A stretch of 7,447 nucleotides of DNA from Candidatus Binatia bacterium (GCA_025922795.1 JAICHC010000125.1:1-7447); one strand, 5' to 3'; shown: positions 1 through 6,856, numbered from the stretch's first letter. Made by a program: numbers and translations. Notes: generated from the sequence alone by a model not told the origin.

Positions 1-439
1 ACTTCTCGCTAGATACCAAGACCCCGAGCTCGATCGGCATGCCAAGCTCGTCTCGACTGACCCATTCTTCCGCAATTTTCCCATCGCTAATTCGAAAAAT
101 GGCGATTGCGGGCCAAGTGACTGTTTTTCCCGCCACCGCGTGTGTCCCGAGACGACTCGTCCAGTCGCTCTGGTTCACCGCCTGATGACTCAATCGACAA
201 GCGACGCGATCTTCCTCGGCAATTAGATCGTGCACGGTTGTCGTGAATTCGCTATATACCCGGAGAATTTTTTCCAGCGCTTGCCTGAATGCTTCCAGTC
301 CGCGGATCGGCTCCGAAGCCTCAGGCCGATGTATGATGCAGTCTCTGCTGACGATTTCGTCGAGAATATCGAGCTTGCTGTTATCCACCACTTCCGCGAA
401 ATAGCGGCGAACAATTGCTTTATTTGCTTCAATGGACAT
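1..439 (-). CDS. SnoaL-like ester cyclase / NTF2-fold protein, 3' end outside window
   Basis: Translating the minus strand from 439 gives 146 open codons that run off the left edge, so the C-terminus is missing. The protein starts MSIEANKAIVRRYFAEVVDN and later contains a GKTVTWPAIAIFRISDGKIAEEW segment. This follows the usual SnoaL/ester cyclase plan: an N-terminal helix of the form 'RRYFxEVxDxxxLDxLDEIV', then a 'GLEAFRQAL' helix, then the final 'IFRxxDGKIxEEW' beta-hairpin. Such proteins are small alpha+beta-barrel enzymes, some of them polyketide cyclases, but many have unknown substrates. I chose the ATG at 439 because GGAG (446-449) lies 6 bases upstream; the in-frame ATG at 445 would have that GGAG directly abutting it. 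The gene is 87 bases downstream of the acetyltransferase on the same strand. The family call is fairly sure; the substrate is unknown. Confidence 0.82.
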   Translation of the reverse strand, partial: MSIEANKAIVRRYFAEVVDNSKLDILDEIVSRDCIIHRPEASEPIRGLEAFRQALEKILRVYSEFTTTVHDLIAEEDRVACRLSHQAVNQSDWTSRLGTHAVAGKTVTWPAIAIFRISDGKIAEEWVSRDELGMPIELGVLVSSEK

Positions 440-526
440 GGTCATCTCCGCATCTGTATTTCTACGGCTTGCACTATGTTACTGATTTTTACGCGGGCAT
501 GAACGACAGTACGTTTGGTTCTTGCT

Positions 527-940
527 TCATTTGAGTCTTTTGGTGGCCGGAAGAATCCATGCCGATCGATGCGAATCGAAACCGATGCGCGGATAGTATT
601 CTTCCGCCTTCGGTGCGGCTAGCAGAATTATTTTCGCGCGACTCCCCAGGCGGGACTGAGTAAGACGAATCAGCTCACGTCCGACTCCCTTCTTCTGGTA
701 TGTTTCATCGACGGCGAGGTCCGATAGATAGCAACAATACTCGAAATCAGTGAGCGACCGCGCGACCCCGATCAGCTTCTCGCCGTCCCACGCGGTGCAG
801 AGCAGGTTGGCGTGTTCGATCATCGCTTTGATGCACATCGGGTCATCAACAGGGCGCCTTTCCGCGAGAGATGAACGTTTCAGAAGATCGACGAATTCGT
901 CTTCACCGATCACTCGGGTGTATTCATATTGAATGTTCAT
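527..940 (-). CDS. GNAT family N-acetyltransferase
   Basis: This encodes 137 residues, a usual length for a single GNAT domain. Acetyl-CoA-binding motif A is visible: the beta-4 strand 'YLSDLAVDETYQ' (about 71-82) followed by the pyrophosphate loop QKKGVG (82-87, matching Q/RxxGxG/A) and the helix 'RELIRLTQSRL'. The C-terminal 'AEEYYPRIGF' is the common GNAT beta-5/alpha-4 signature, in which the Tyr often serves as general acid. The protein should transfer an acetyl group from acetyl-CoA to an amine, but no substrate can be read from the sequence. The ATG at 940 is preceded by only a weak ribosome site (GGTAAG). It follows the methyltransferase ending at 1039 with a 98-base gap, so it may or may not be on the same transcript. 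Confidence 0.88.
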   Translation of the reverse strand: MNIQYEYTRVIGEDEFVDLLKRSSLAERRPVDDPMCIKAMIEHANLLCTAWDGEKLIGVARSLTDFEYCCYLSDLAVDETYQKKGVGRELIRLTQSRLGSRAKIILLAAPKAEEYYPRIGFDSHRSAWILPATKRLK

Positions 941-1038
941 TTCTTACCGAACGTTTGGGCGTCATCTTCTTTCTCCACCAATTGTTAGGAACCTTATTAG
1001 AGAGGTAAACTGGGCTTAACCCCTTCTCCTCGGCTCGA

Positions 1039-1872
1039 CTACTTCGTCCCGACCCCGATGAGCACTTCGCCGGGAATCTCGAAGCCGTTCGGTCCTTCAA
1101 ACTGTTTAAACTGTTCGGCGATCTCTGCCCACGCCCTTTCTCGATCAGCCTCATTCAGCCGGTTCATGAGCTCCCGAGTGTCACCGGCGCCTTTCCGCAT
1201 GTTTTCAACAGCGGCGGCGGCCGAGGGGAGCCGTCGCTGTATCGGAATAGCGCGAACCGACACATTTAGAAAATCACCTCGCCTGTAGACTTCTTCGAGC
1301 GCTCCCGGTTCTCCCAGTGCATACTGCCAAGGTTCGCCCGGCGCCGGCGCTGGTATGTTTCCGATGCGGCGAGCTGCCTCATGAAGAATCCCATGATACG
1401 GATTTTTCTCCAAAGCGGCTAAAACAATCACGGCGACTTTACCTCCGGGTTTCACAACACGGCGCATCTCGGTCAGCGCTTTCACCGGATTCGGAAATAG
1501 CATGAGAGCATTTCGACAGATCACCGCGTCGAACGAATCCTTGTCGAGTTCGAGGTTCTCTGCGTTCATGACGCGGGTTTCGACATTCGTGAGGCCCGCT
1601 TGGCGGGCCGCCTCGGCGGCTACGTCCAGCATGGCTGCGGAGCCATCCGCGGCCAGCACATGGCCCTTTGGGCCGACGCGTGCTGCTGCCATGAGCGCTG
1701 AATCGCCCGTGCCCGCCGCCACGTCAAGCACGCGGCTACCAGCTTGGACACCGGCCAAGTCAAGCATCATCTCCGTCGCGGCTCCATAGTTTTGCTGCCG
1801 CCTCGCTTGCCCGGTGCTCCACCAATCCGTCCTCTTGCGTCCCCATTTTTCAGGTGTAAGAGTCTCCGCCAT
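1039..1872 (-). CDS. Class I SAM-dependent methyltransferase (UbiE-like), paralog of the 3273-4124 gene
   Basis: This encodes 277 residues with a Rossmann-type methyltransferase fold. Motif I is VLDVAAGTGD (48-57), which binds S-adenosylmethionine. An acidic end to strand 2 follows in 'VLAADGS', then motif II/post-motif 'NVETRVMNAENLELDKDSFDAVICRNALMLF', then motif III 'EMRRVVKPGGKVAV'. A C-terminal extension of about 100 residues ends in 'QFEGPNGFEIPGEVLIGVG'. From residue 33 to the end it aligns without gaps to the protein at 3273-4124, with about 127 of 245 positions identical by hand count. The ATG at 1872 has GGAGG (1877-1881) 4 bases upstream. Only 28 bases separate it from the preceding methyltransferase stop at 1901, which supports co-transcription. 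The methyl acceptor is unknown; UbiE-like motifs alone do not make it a quinone methyltransferase. Confidence 0.9.
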   Translation of the reverse strand: MAETLTPEKWGRKRTDWWSTGQARRQQNYGAATEMMLDLAGVQAGSRVLDVAAGTGDSALMAAARVGPKGHVLAADGSAAMLDVAAEAARQAGLTNVETRVMNAENLELDKDSFDAVICRNALMLFPNPVKALTEMRRVVKPGGKVAVIVLAALEKNPYHGILHEAARRIGNIPAPAPGEPWQYALGEPGALEEVYRRGDFLNVSVRAIPIQRRLPSAAAAVENMRKGAGDTRELMNRLNEADRERAWAEIAEQFKQFEGPNGFEIPGEVLIGVGTK

Positions 1873-1900
1873 ACGACCTCCGTTTGTTACGCCCTGTGAA

Positions 1901-2665
1901 TCAAGGCACGATGCCTTTCACTGCCCACGCTTTGGCTTGAAGTGTAAATGGCCCGTCAATGCGGTCGCCAAAAATATTCTGCCGCAGCCGCTCACGCAAT
2001 GCGGTTCGCTGATCTTCCGCAACCCGCCGAAGATAAACGCCGGCAGGTCCCTGGCCTTCGGTGAGTGGTTGCCAATAACCGTCGAAGGAGTCGAAGCCGC
2101 AGGGGAACACGATACCGTTCACTTCGATATTTGTGAGGCCGGCAGACGTCCATAAAGCTAAAAGTTCCTCTTTAGTGCCATGAGTGCCACTGAGCAGTTT
2201 AGCTTCGGGATCGATGACAGTTGCAGCCTCAGTTAGCGCGTCATTCAACTGGTTTCCCCCGGTGGTGTCCCACATTGCTGTAGCGACCACTCCCCCTGGC
2301 CGCGTTACACGGCGCATCTCCGTAGCGGCCTTGGCCGCATCTGTAATAAAGCTCATGATAAGTAGAGCTAAACCGCAATTGAAAGAGCCATCGACGAAAG
2401 GCAGCTTCTGCGCGTCGCCTTGTTCGAAATGAATTCGAGGATCGTCACTCTTCGACCGCGCGTAAGCGAGAAACGCTTCGGACAAGTCCAGGCCGACGAT
2501 CTTCGACACCGCCTTATGCTGCGCAATCGCGAACGTAAGCGCGCCCGTGCCGCAACCGACGTAGAGCACCTCGCCTCGAACGCCGGCAAAATCGACGAAC
2601 AACGGCGCCAATATCTTGCTTGATCGTCCTCTCTGCCGCTCATAGGCTTCGGCAACCTCGAACAT
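1901..2665 (-). CDS. Class I SAM-dependent methyltransferase, second subfamily
   Basis: From the ATG at 2665 this encodes 254 residues. The N-terminus MFEVAEAYERQRGRSSKILA leads straight into 'PLFVDFAGV' and motif I VLYVGCGTG (33-41), then 'IVGLDLSEAFLAYAR' (acidic strand-2 end), 'IHFEQGDAQKLPFVDGSFN' and 'EMRRVTRPGGVVATAMWD'. It belongs to the broad Methyltransf_11/25 group and differs from its two methyltransferase neighbours, lacking their C-terminal 'QFEGPNGFE' tail. The usual first acidic residue of motif I (D in 'LDVGCGTG') is Tyr35 here. I chose 2665 because GAGGAGGAG (2669-2677) sits just upstream and homologs typically begin near 'FEVAEAYER'. The frame is open to an ATG at 2794 (43 more residues), which would overlap the upstream stop as ATGA but has poorer ribosome-site support. 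The substrate is unknown. Confidence 0.87.
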   Translation of the reverse strand: MFEVAEAYERQRGRSSKILAPLFVDFAGVRGEVLYVGCGTGALTFAIAQHKAVSKIVGLDLSEAFLAYARSKSDDPRIHFEQGDAQKLPFVDGSFNCGLALLIMSFITDAAKAATEMRRVTRPGGVVATAMWDTTGGNQLNDALTEAATVIDPEAKLLSGTHGTKEELLALWTSAGLTNIEVNGIVFPCGFDSFDGYWQPLTEGQGPAGVYLRRVAEDQRTALRERLRQNIFGDRIDGPFTLQAKAWAVKGIVP

Positions 2666-2668
2666 AAT

Positions 2669-2677
2669 CTCCTCCTC
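2669..2677 (-). promoter_or_regulatory. Strong ribosome binding site setting the 2665 start
   Basis: On the minus strand this reads GAGGAGGAG, with its AGGAGG core 5 bases before the ATG at 2665. It is a much better site than anything before the alternative ATG at 2794, where only GAGG about 9 bases upstream is present. It is the main argument for the shorter methyltransferase. Confidence 0.7.
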
Positions 2678-2790
2678 GGTCAAATGTCGATCAGTGAATC
2701 TTTGCGCCCTCGACTTATCTCCGGCGGGGTAACCCTCGCTGAACAGCACCGCCTCTGAGGTCCGCCCGAAGTCACACCGTGTTACGATCA

Positions 2791-3216
2791 TCATTGCGGC
2801 GGCCTCGTAGCCATCTGCGAATCTGCGTGGCGATGCACGATGCGCCAGCCGTCCGCCTCTCGGCGAAACACCATCGTAGCCCGCAACTCCAGCGTGGAGA
2901 GTTCGACCTGAGAACCCAGCCGGGAATGGATCACTTCTCTCTGTACGAGATAGGCAAGGTCGGCACCGACCATCCTGCTTATTTCCTCTCTGGTGCGAGT
3001 GCCATCGGAATATTTTTTACTGACCCAGCTGAGCCGATCCGTGACGTTTTTCCATCCGCGTTCCACACCGCCAAAGCCGCCGCAAAGAGTAACATCATCG
3101 GCACGGGACCATAGAGCTTGGAACGCCGCAGGCTGACCCTTTACGAACTCCTCTTCCGCAGTCTCAAGCTCCGCGACGAACGCCGTCCATTCCGCATCGT
3201 CTATTCCACTCGACAT
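2791..3216 (-). CDS. NTF2-like / SnoaL_3 (DUF4440-type) domain protein
   Basis: This encodes 141 residues forming one NTF2-fold domain. A helix 'VAELETAEEEFVKGQPAAFQALWSRADDVTLCGGFGGVERGWKNVTDRLSWVS' leads to strands 'LAYLVQREV', 'LELRATMVFRREADGWRIVHRHAD'. The 'DDVTLxGxFGGxERGW' and 'VFRREADGWRIVHRHAD' stretches are characteristic of SnoaL-like proteins annotated as nuclear transport factor 2 family. Members bind or act on small hydrophobic molecules, or are of unknown role. The two His residues in the HRHAD end could line the pocket, which is inference. GGGGGAG lies 6 bases before the ATG at 3216. It sits 56 bases after one methyltransferase and directly before another, so it is probably part of their transcript. 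Confidence 0.83.
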   Translation of the reverse strand: MSSGIDDAEWTAFVAELETAEEEFVKGQPAAFQALWSRADDVTLCGGFGGVERGWKNVTDRLSWVSKKYSDGTRTREEISRMVGADLAYLVQREVIHSRLGSQVELSTLELRATMVFRREADGWRIVHRHADSQMATRPPQ

Positions 3217-3272
3217 GCAAACTCCCCCTGGTTCGAGATTGTCTGAGCCTCAACCTCATTGATAAAATCGGC

Positions 3273-4124
3273 CTATTTCCTTCCGACTCCAACAAGCCAT
3301 TCTCCAGGGGACTCAAAGCCGTTCGGCCCCTCGAACTGGCTCAGTTGCTGCTCTATTTCATCCCAGGCCAGCGCGCGCTCCGCGTCGCTCAGCTTGTTGA
3401 GGAGCGTTTGTAGACGCGGGAAGGAACCCTTCATCGCGCTTACGGCTTCGGCGGTGGAGGGAAAGCGCCTTTGCACCGCGACCGCTCTGACAGCCACGTC
3501 GCGGAATCCGGCCTTCGTATAGCACTCTTCGAGTACTCCCTGTCCAGAGAGCGCAAACATCCCTGGTTCCCCCGGCGCCGGCAATGGCATTTTTGCCAGG
3601 CGGCTAGCGATTGCTAACGGCAATCCGTGAAGGGGATTTTGTGCCGCCGTCGAAAATACTGTCGCAGCGAATCTACCCGCAGGTTTCAGCGCCCGACACA
3701 CTCCGGCCAGGGTTTGGGTGGGGTTGGAAAAATGCATGAGAGCGGACCGACACAGCGCCGCATCGAAAGAGTTGGGCGCAATATCGACATTCTCCGCGTC
3801 CATCAAGCGTGTTTCCACGTTGGTTAAACCTGCCTCGCGCACCGTTTCGGCCGTCAGATTCAACATGCTGGTCGAGATGTCGGTAGCCAACACGTATCCG
3901 TTAGGTCCCGCGAGCCGAGCGGCCATGACGGCAAGATCGCCCATGCCAGCGGCTAGCTCCAGTACTTGGTCGCCACGTTGAATGTTGGCGAGATCGAGCA
4001 TCATTTCCGTCACTGCCCCAGAAGCCTCGCCGCGCAGTCTTTTCCCACGGCGCCATTGCTCAGCATACTCGGCGGACGCAAAGTTCGCTCCCGTAGTAGT
4101 TTGATCCGGTGCTTTTACCGCCAT
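3273..4124 (-). CDS. Class I SAM-dependent methyltransferase (UbiE-like), paralog of the 1039-1872 gene
   Basis: This encodes 283 residues. Motif I is VLELAAGMGD (54-63), where Glu replaces the more common Asp and Met replaces Thr relative to the paralog's VLDVAAGTGD. It is followed by 'VLATDISTSML', 'NVETRLMDAENVDIAPNSFDAALCRSALMHF' and 'RALKPAGRFAATVF', with a C-terminal tail 'QFEGPNGFESPGEWLVGVG'. Collinear, ungapped similarity of about 52% to the 1039-1872 product from residue 39 to the end shows a gene duplication, now well diverged. GGGGAG sits 3 bases before the ATG at 4124. This is the first gene after the 262-base gap that holds the inverted repeat, so it plausibly opens the methyltransferase transcript. 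The acceptor substrate is not readable from the sequence. Confidence 0.9.
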   Translation of the reverse strand: MAVKAPDQTTTGANFASAEYAEQWRRGKRLRGEASGAVTEMMLDLANIQRGDQVLELAAGMGDLAVMAARLAGPNGYVLATDISTSMLNLTAETVREAGLTNVETRLMDAENVDIAPNSFDAALCRSALMHFSNPTQTLAGVCRALKPAGRFAATVFSTAAQNPLHGLPLAIASRLAKMPLPAPGEPGMFALSGQGVLEECYTKAGFRDVAVRAVAVQRRFPSTAEAVSAMKGSFPRLQTLLNKLSDAERALAWDEIEQQLSQFEGPNGFESPGEWLVGVGRK

Positions 4125-4176
4125 CGTCTCCCCCCTTATATTTTTGGCTATTCTGGGTTTCCTGTGGAGAAGTATC

Positions 4177-4283
4177 CACCACGGAGGACACGAAGATCAC
4201 GAAGAAAACAACTAAGCACAAATGCGAAGGGTGAGAAAATCAGAAAAATCTAAACCCTCGTGGACTTCGCGCTCTTCGTGGTG
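4177..4283. repeat. Imperfect inverted repeat of CACGAAG units (dispersed REP/MITE-like element)
   Basis: The left arm 4177-4203 (begins CACCACGGAGGACACGAAG) pairs with the right arm 4257-4283 (reverse complement begins CACCACGAAGAGCGCGAAG). Twenty of 27 positions match, with a purine-rich loop of 53 bases between. The left arm also contains the tandem motif CACGAAG-AT-CACGAAG (4189-4204). From general knowledge, 'CACCACGGAGGACACGAAG...CTTCGTGGTG' elements are dispersed intergenic repeats in many soil bacteria. Here the element fills much of the gap between the cupin stop and the methyltransferase start. It has no coding capacity. A long imperfect hairpin in RNA is possible, but there is no U-tract, so I do not call it a terminator. 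Confidence 0.7.
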
Positions 4284-4386
4284 AGCCAAAACGTCCCGCA
4301 CATAAACCAGTGTCCGCCAGACTTTCATATAGAACCCTGAAGCACCATACTGTTCGAGTCTCACTCGCTGCGATTATGAAGCTCGG

Positions 4387-4806
4387 TTAGCTCCGCGGTG
4401 AGAATGGCAGCGCTGCCTCAATCGTGCGAAAGGCCGCCGGCACGTAATCGAAGTCCTCCTGTGATGCTTGCACGAGCAGAAAAACCGTTTCCTCTGTCTT
4501 GCTCGGATTCGATAATTCGTGCCGCACGCCGGGCGGCATTCGACAGAACCCCCCGGGCTTGAGCACGAACACGCCGTTGCCGTGCTCGCCTTCATAGCGA
4601 ATTTCGAGATTACCCGTGACGCCGATGAACAGATCGTAAACCCGGGCATGCAGGTGCGTCGGCACGCCGCTACCGGGCTGGACGCGGTACACCGCCGTTT
4701 GCACCGGCGCATCCTGGTGTAGCACACCCTTCCGGCAGTCCGGCCGGCGTTCTTCGAGCGCGGTTTTCGTGATGTCTTCTACGGTGATGACGGGTTTCTG
4801 ACTCAT
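4387..4806 (-). CDS. Small cupin-domain protein
   Basis: This encodes 139 residues forming a single cupin beta-barrel. Cupin motif 1 is 'GSGVPTHLHARVYDLFIGVTG' in outline, giving candidate metal ligands His51, His53 and Asp58; the usual Glu of HxHx(3-4)E is replaced by Asp. Motif 2 is 'GGFCRMPPGVRHELSN' (85-100), with His96 as the last ligand and the conserved PPG turn. Single-domain cupins of this type can be dioxygenases, isomerases or non-catalytic sensors, so function stays open. The ribosome site before the ATG at 4806 is weak. It lies 89 bases after the LLM oxidoreductase, and both may act on one small molecule, which is inference only. Confidence 0.87.
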   Translation of the reverse strand: MSQKPVITVEDITKTALEERRPDCRKGVLHQDAPVQTAVYRVQPGSGVPTHLHARVYDLFIGVTGNLEIRYEGEHGNGVFVLKPGGFCRMPPGVRHELSNPSKTEETVFLLVQASQEDFDYVPAAFRTIEAALPFSPRS

Positions 4807-4895
4807 GGATCCATTCTCTCTTTCTGAGACAAAATTACTGAAGAGATCACCCGTCTTTGAGGCTGGCCGAGTGGTCGCCGGTGTGGACGCTGACC

Positions 4896-5963
4896 CTAGG
4901 ATCCTCTTTTAAACCGCGGCATCACGTGTCGGGCAAAGAGCTCGAGGGTTCTGAACGCCTCGGGTTCCTTGATGCCGCCGAAGTTAATCTGCATCGAAGG
5001 CTCGTGCTCGCCGATGAGATCGCGATTGAACTCGATCTGATCGATCACCTCATCCGGCGTTCCCACCAAGGCGGTGTGACTGTCGATCATCTTTTCCGGG
5101 GTGAGGGCGCTGATCGCCTCGACCAGCTTGTTGTAGCCGGCATATTGGCTCGATTGCTGGTTTGCCCACGAATGCACGGCCTCGGCGAAGACTTCGATGT
5201 AGCGCTCGACCGGTCGTCTGAAGCCCTCGATCGCCTCCTTGTGAGTCTCGGCCAAGTAGCAGTGAAGCGACGATTGAATTTGCTCGGCGCCGGGCTGATG
5301 CCCGCCTTCCCGCCAAGCGTCGCGGTAGCCCTGCACTAATTCACGGACCAGGTCGAGGTTGCTGGCGAAGGGCACAATCATGATGTGGTAACCACGTCGG
5401 CCTGCCCAGACAAACGATTCTTTTGTTGCCACCGCCGCAATCCAAATCGGTGGATGAGGCTTCTGGATCGGTCGGGGCATGAGGCGAACGTCGCGAAACT
5501 TGTGAAACTTGCCGTCGTAGGAGACCCGCTCATCCGACCAAAGCTGGGTGATGATATCAATGCCTTCCTCGAAGCGAGCACGGCTATCGTCCATGTTCAC
5601 GCCGAACACGTCGAACTCTTTAGGGATAAAAGCCCGGCCGAAACCCGCGTCGAGCCGGCCGTTGCTGATGTTGTCAAGCATGGCCAGCTCGCCGGCGAGC
5701 TTGATTGGATTGTTGAACGCGGGGATAACCGCGCCGGTGATCAGCCGAATCCGGCGAGTGCGCGCAGCAACGGCTGACAAGAAAACAATCGGATTTGGGC
5801 TGTGACCGCCGTAGTCGTGAAAGTAGTGTTCGACCGTCTTTACCGATGCATATCCTAACTCATCCGCGCGCTCCGATAGGCCAAGTCCCAGCGAAAAATA
5901 CTCCGCCGTGGACATGTCGGCCAAGCGGAATGATGGAAAGAAGTTCAGGCCAAAGCGCATCAT
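4896..5963 (-). CDS. LLM-class flavin-dependent oxidoreductase (luciferase-like monooxygenase)
   Basis: From the ATG at 5963 this encodes 355 residues, the normal length for a bacterial luciferase-like TIM barrel. The N-terminal strand is MMRFGLNFFPS. 'ERADELGYASVKTVEHYF' (31-48) holds the usual EH motif, and 'RIRLITGAVIPAFNNPIKLAGELAMLDNISNGRLDAGFGR' (71-110) is the canonical family signature for the FMN-binding region. 'PHPPIWIAA' and 'VGTPDEVIDQIE' are the typical later motifs. These enzymes use reduced flavin supplied by a reductase, plus oxygen, to oxidise alkanes, aldehydes, sulfonates or other small molecules; the substrate here is unknown. An upstream TTG at 5972 is also in frame. ATG 5963 or 5960 fits homologs better, although no clear Shine-Dalgarno is visible. 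Confidence 0.9.
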   Translation of the reverse strand: MMRFGLNFFPSFRLADMSTAEYFSLGLGLSERADELGYASVKTVEHYFHDYGGHSPNPIVFLSAVAARTRRIRLITGAVIPAFNNPIKLAGELAMLDNISNGRLDAGFGRAFIPKEFDVFGVNMDDSRARFEEGIDIITQLWSDERVSYDGKFHKFRDVRLMPRPIQKPHPPIWIAAVATKESFVWAGRRGYHIMIVPFASNLDLVRELVQGYRDAWREGGHQPGAEQIQSSLHCYLAETHKEAIEGFRRPVERYIEVFAEAVHSWANQQSSQYAGYNKLVEAISALTPEKMIDSHTALVGTPDEVIDQIEFNRDLIGEHEPSMQINFGGIKEPEAFRTLELFARHVMPRFKRGS

Positions 5964-6023
5964 GGCGAACAAAAATTAATTTCCCAAATCGAATCTCCGG
6001 TTGAGTTTTGGATTTCGCTTCGC

Positions 6024-6842
6024 TTACGGCCCTAAAAACGCCTCTGGCGGAACGGAATAAAGGTCGGTTGTTACCTTGGTTACACCCGGTATATTTTTGA
6101 CCAAACGCACGACCTTGTCTTCCAACCCGTGGTCGACTCTACCCTTGACGTGAATATGACCATTCTCGGCGCGAACTTCGAGGGCCGATGCGCGGACATC
6201 GGTCGATGTCGACAAAGCGGCATGGACGCGGGAACCAAGCGCGAGGTCGTTGAAAGCTTGATTCGATGCGGCAGTGGGCTGATACTCTTCGAGCTTTGCC
6301 GCCTGGACAATCACACGCTTGGCCCCATCGCGGCGCATCTTGCCCATATTGAGAACCAGGTCATAACGATTCGGATCGCGCCAATCCGCGCCGAACATCG
6401 CCATGAGCCGGCGGCTGCGCGCCTTGTCGACCTCGTCGATATACCGGCGTGCGGCGGCGTCAGTCAGACCTTGCCGTGCGCGGACTTGTTCGATGCGAAA
6501 TTCGATGGGCGCGGTCAAAAGTACTTTCAGCACATGCCCGATACCGGGGAAAAGCTCATGACCCAAGTGGCCGTGGTAGACCACCTTGCCGTCGGAGGCG
6601 AGTTCACACAGCGTCGCTTGAAGTGCGATGCGGTAGGGCCGCAGGTCTTGCATCAGACGCTCCCACCAGTGTGGGCCTTTTTCGATGATCTCGTTGAGTT
6701 TTGCTTCGGGAATGCGGTAGCGCCGGCTCGCCTCGATGAGCACCTCGCGCCCGACACAACGGTAGCCAAGATCCTGGGCCACAGTTTCGGCCAGTTCCTG
6801 ACCCTCACCGGAAGCACCTTGATAGATTGTGACGATCGGCAT
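6024..6842 (-). CDS. Cytidylate-kinase-like domain fused to a C-terminal BON domain
   Basis: From the ATG at 6842 this encodes 272 residues. Residues 1 to about 190 match the cytidylate-kinase-like family: MPIVTIYQGASGEGQELAET, 'GYRCVGREVLIEAS', 'VVYHGHLGHELFPGIGHVLKVLL', and 'FGADWRDPNRYDLVLNMGKM'. Residues about 205-262 are a BON domain ('LEVRAENGHIHVKGRVDHGLEDKVVRLVKNIPGVTKVTTDL'), which in other proteins binds membranes or ligands. The P-loop-like segment GASGEGQE (9-16) lacks the Walker A lysine (Gln15 is there), so NMP kinase activity is uncertain. No signal peptide or membrane segment is visible. I chose 6842 because AGGAGG (6851-6856) lies 8 bases upstream; the ATG at 6872 would place this site inside the reading frame. 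It is followed after 60 bases by the LLM gene. Confidence 0.85.
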   Translation of the reverse strand: MPIVTIYQGASGEGQELAETVAQDLGYRCVGREVLIEASRRYRIPEAKLNEIIEKGPHWWERLMQDLRPYRIALQATLCELASDGKVVYHGHLGHELFPGIGHVLKVLLTAPIEFRIEQVRARQGLTDAAARRYIDEVDKARSRRLMAMFGADWRDPNRYDLVLNMGKMRRDGAKRVIVQAAKLEEYQPTAASNQAFNDLALGSRVHAALSTSTDVRASALEVRAENGHIHVKGRVDHGLEDKVVRLVKNIPGVTKVTTDLYSVPPEAFLGP

Positions 6843-6850
6843 GACAGCGT

Positions 6851-6856
6851 CCTCCT
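6851..6856 (-). promoter_or_regulatory. Ribosome binding site setting the 6842 start of the kinase-BON gene
   Basis: On the minus strand this reads AGGAGG, 8 bases before the ATG at 6842. The protein then starts MPIVTIYQG, as cytidylate-kinase-like proteins commonly do. The longer reading from 6872 would add MCGIVKEDAV, which does not resemble the family. Confidence 0.65.

Noticed and set aside
1000..1030. Possible terminator hairpin (GGGCTTAACCCC) after the methyltransferase stop
   Set aside because: The stem is only about 3-4 base pairs and no U-run follows on the minus strand.
924..1154. Minus-strand open frame bridging the methyltransferase end and the GNAT start
   Set aside because: It overlaps conserved C-terminal codons of the methyltransferase in another frame, and its translation looks non-protein-like (Ser/Arg-rich).
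4177..4283. Possible rho-independent terminator or CRISPR repeat in the inverted repeat
   Set aside because: There are only two diverged arms in opposite orientation, with no regular spacers and no T-tract after the stem on either strand.
4374..4727. Minus-strand open frame of 117 codons overlapping the cupin
   Set aside because: It is Arg/Cys-rich with no family likeness, in another frame of the well-supported cupin.
4857..5339. Plus-strand open frame of 160 codons opposite the LLM oxidoreductase
   Set aside because: It is antisense to strongly conserved LLM motifs and has no recognisable domain.
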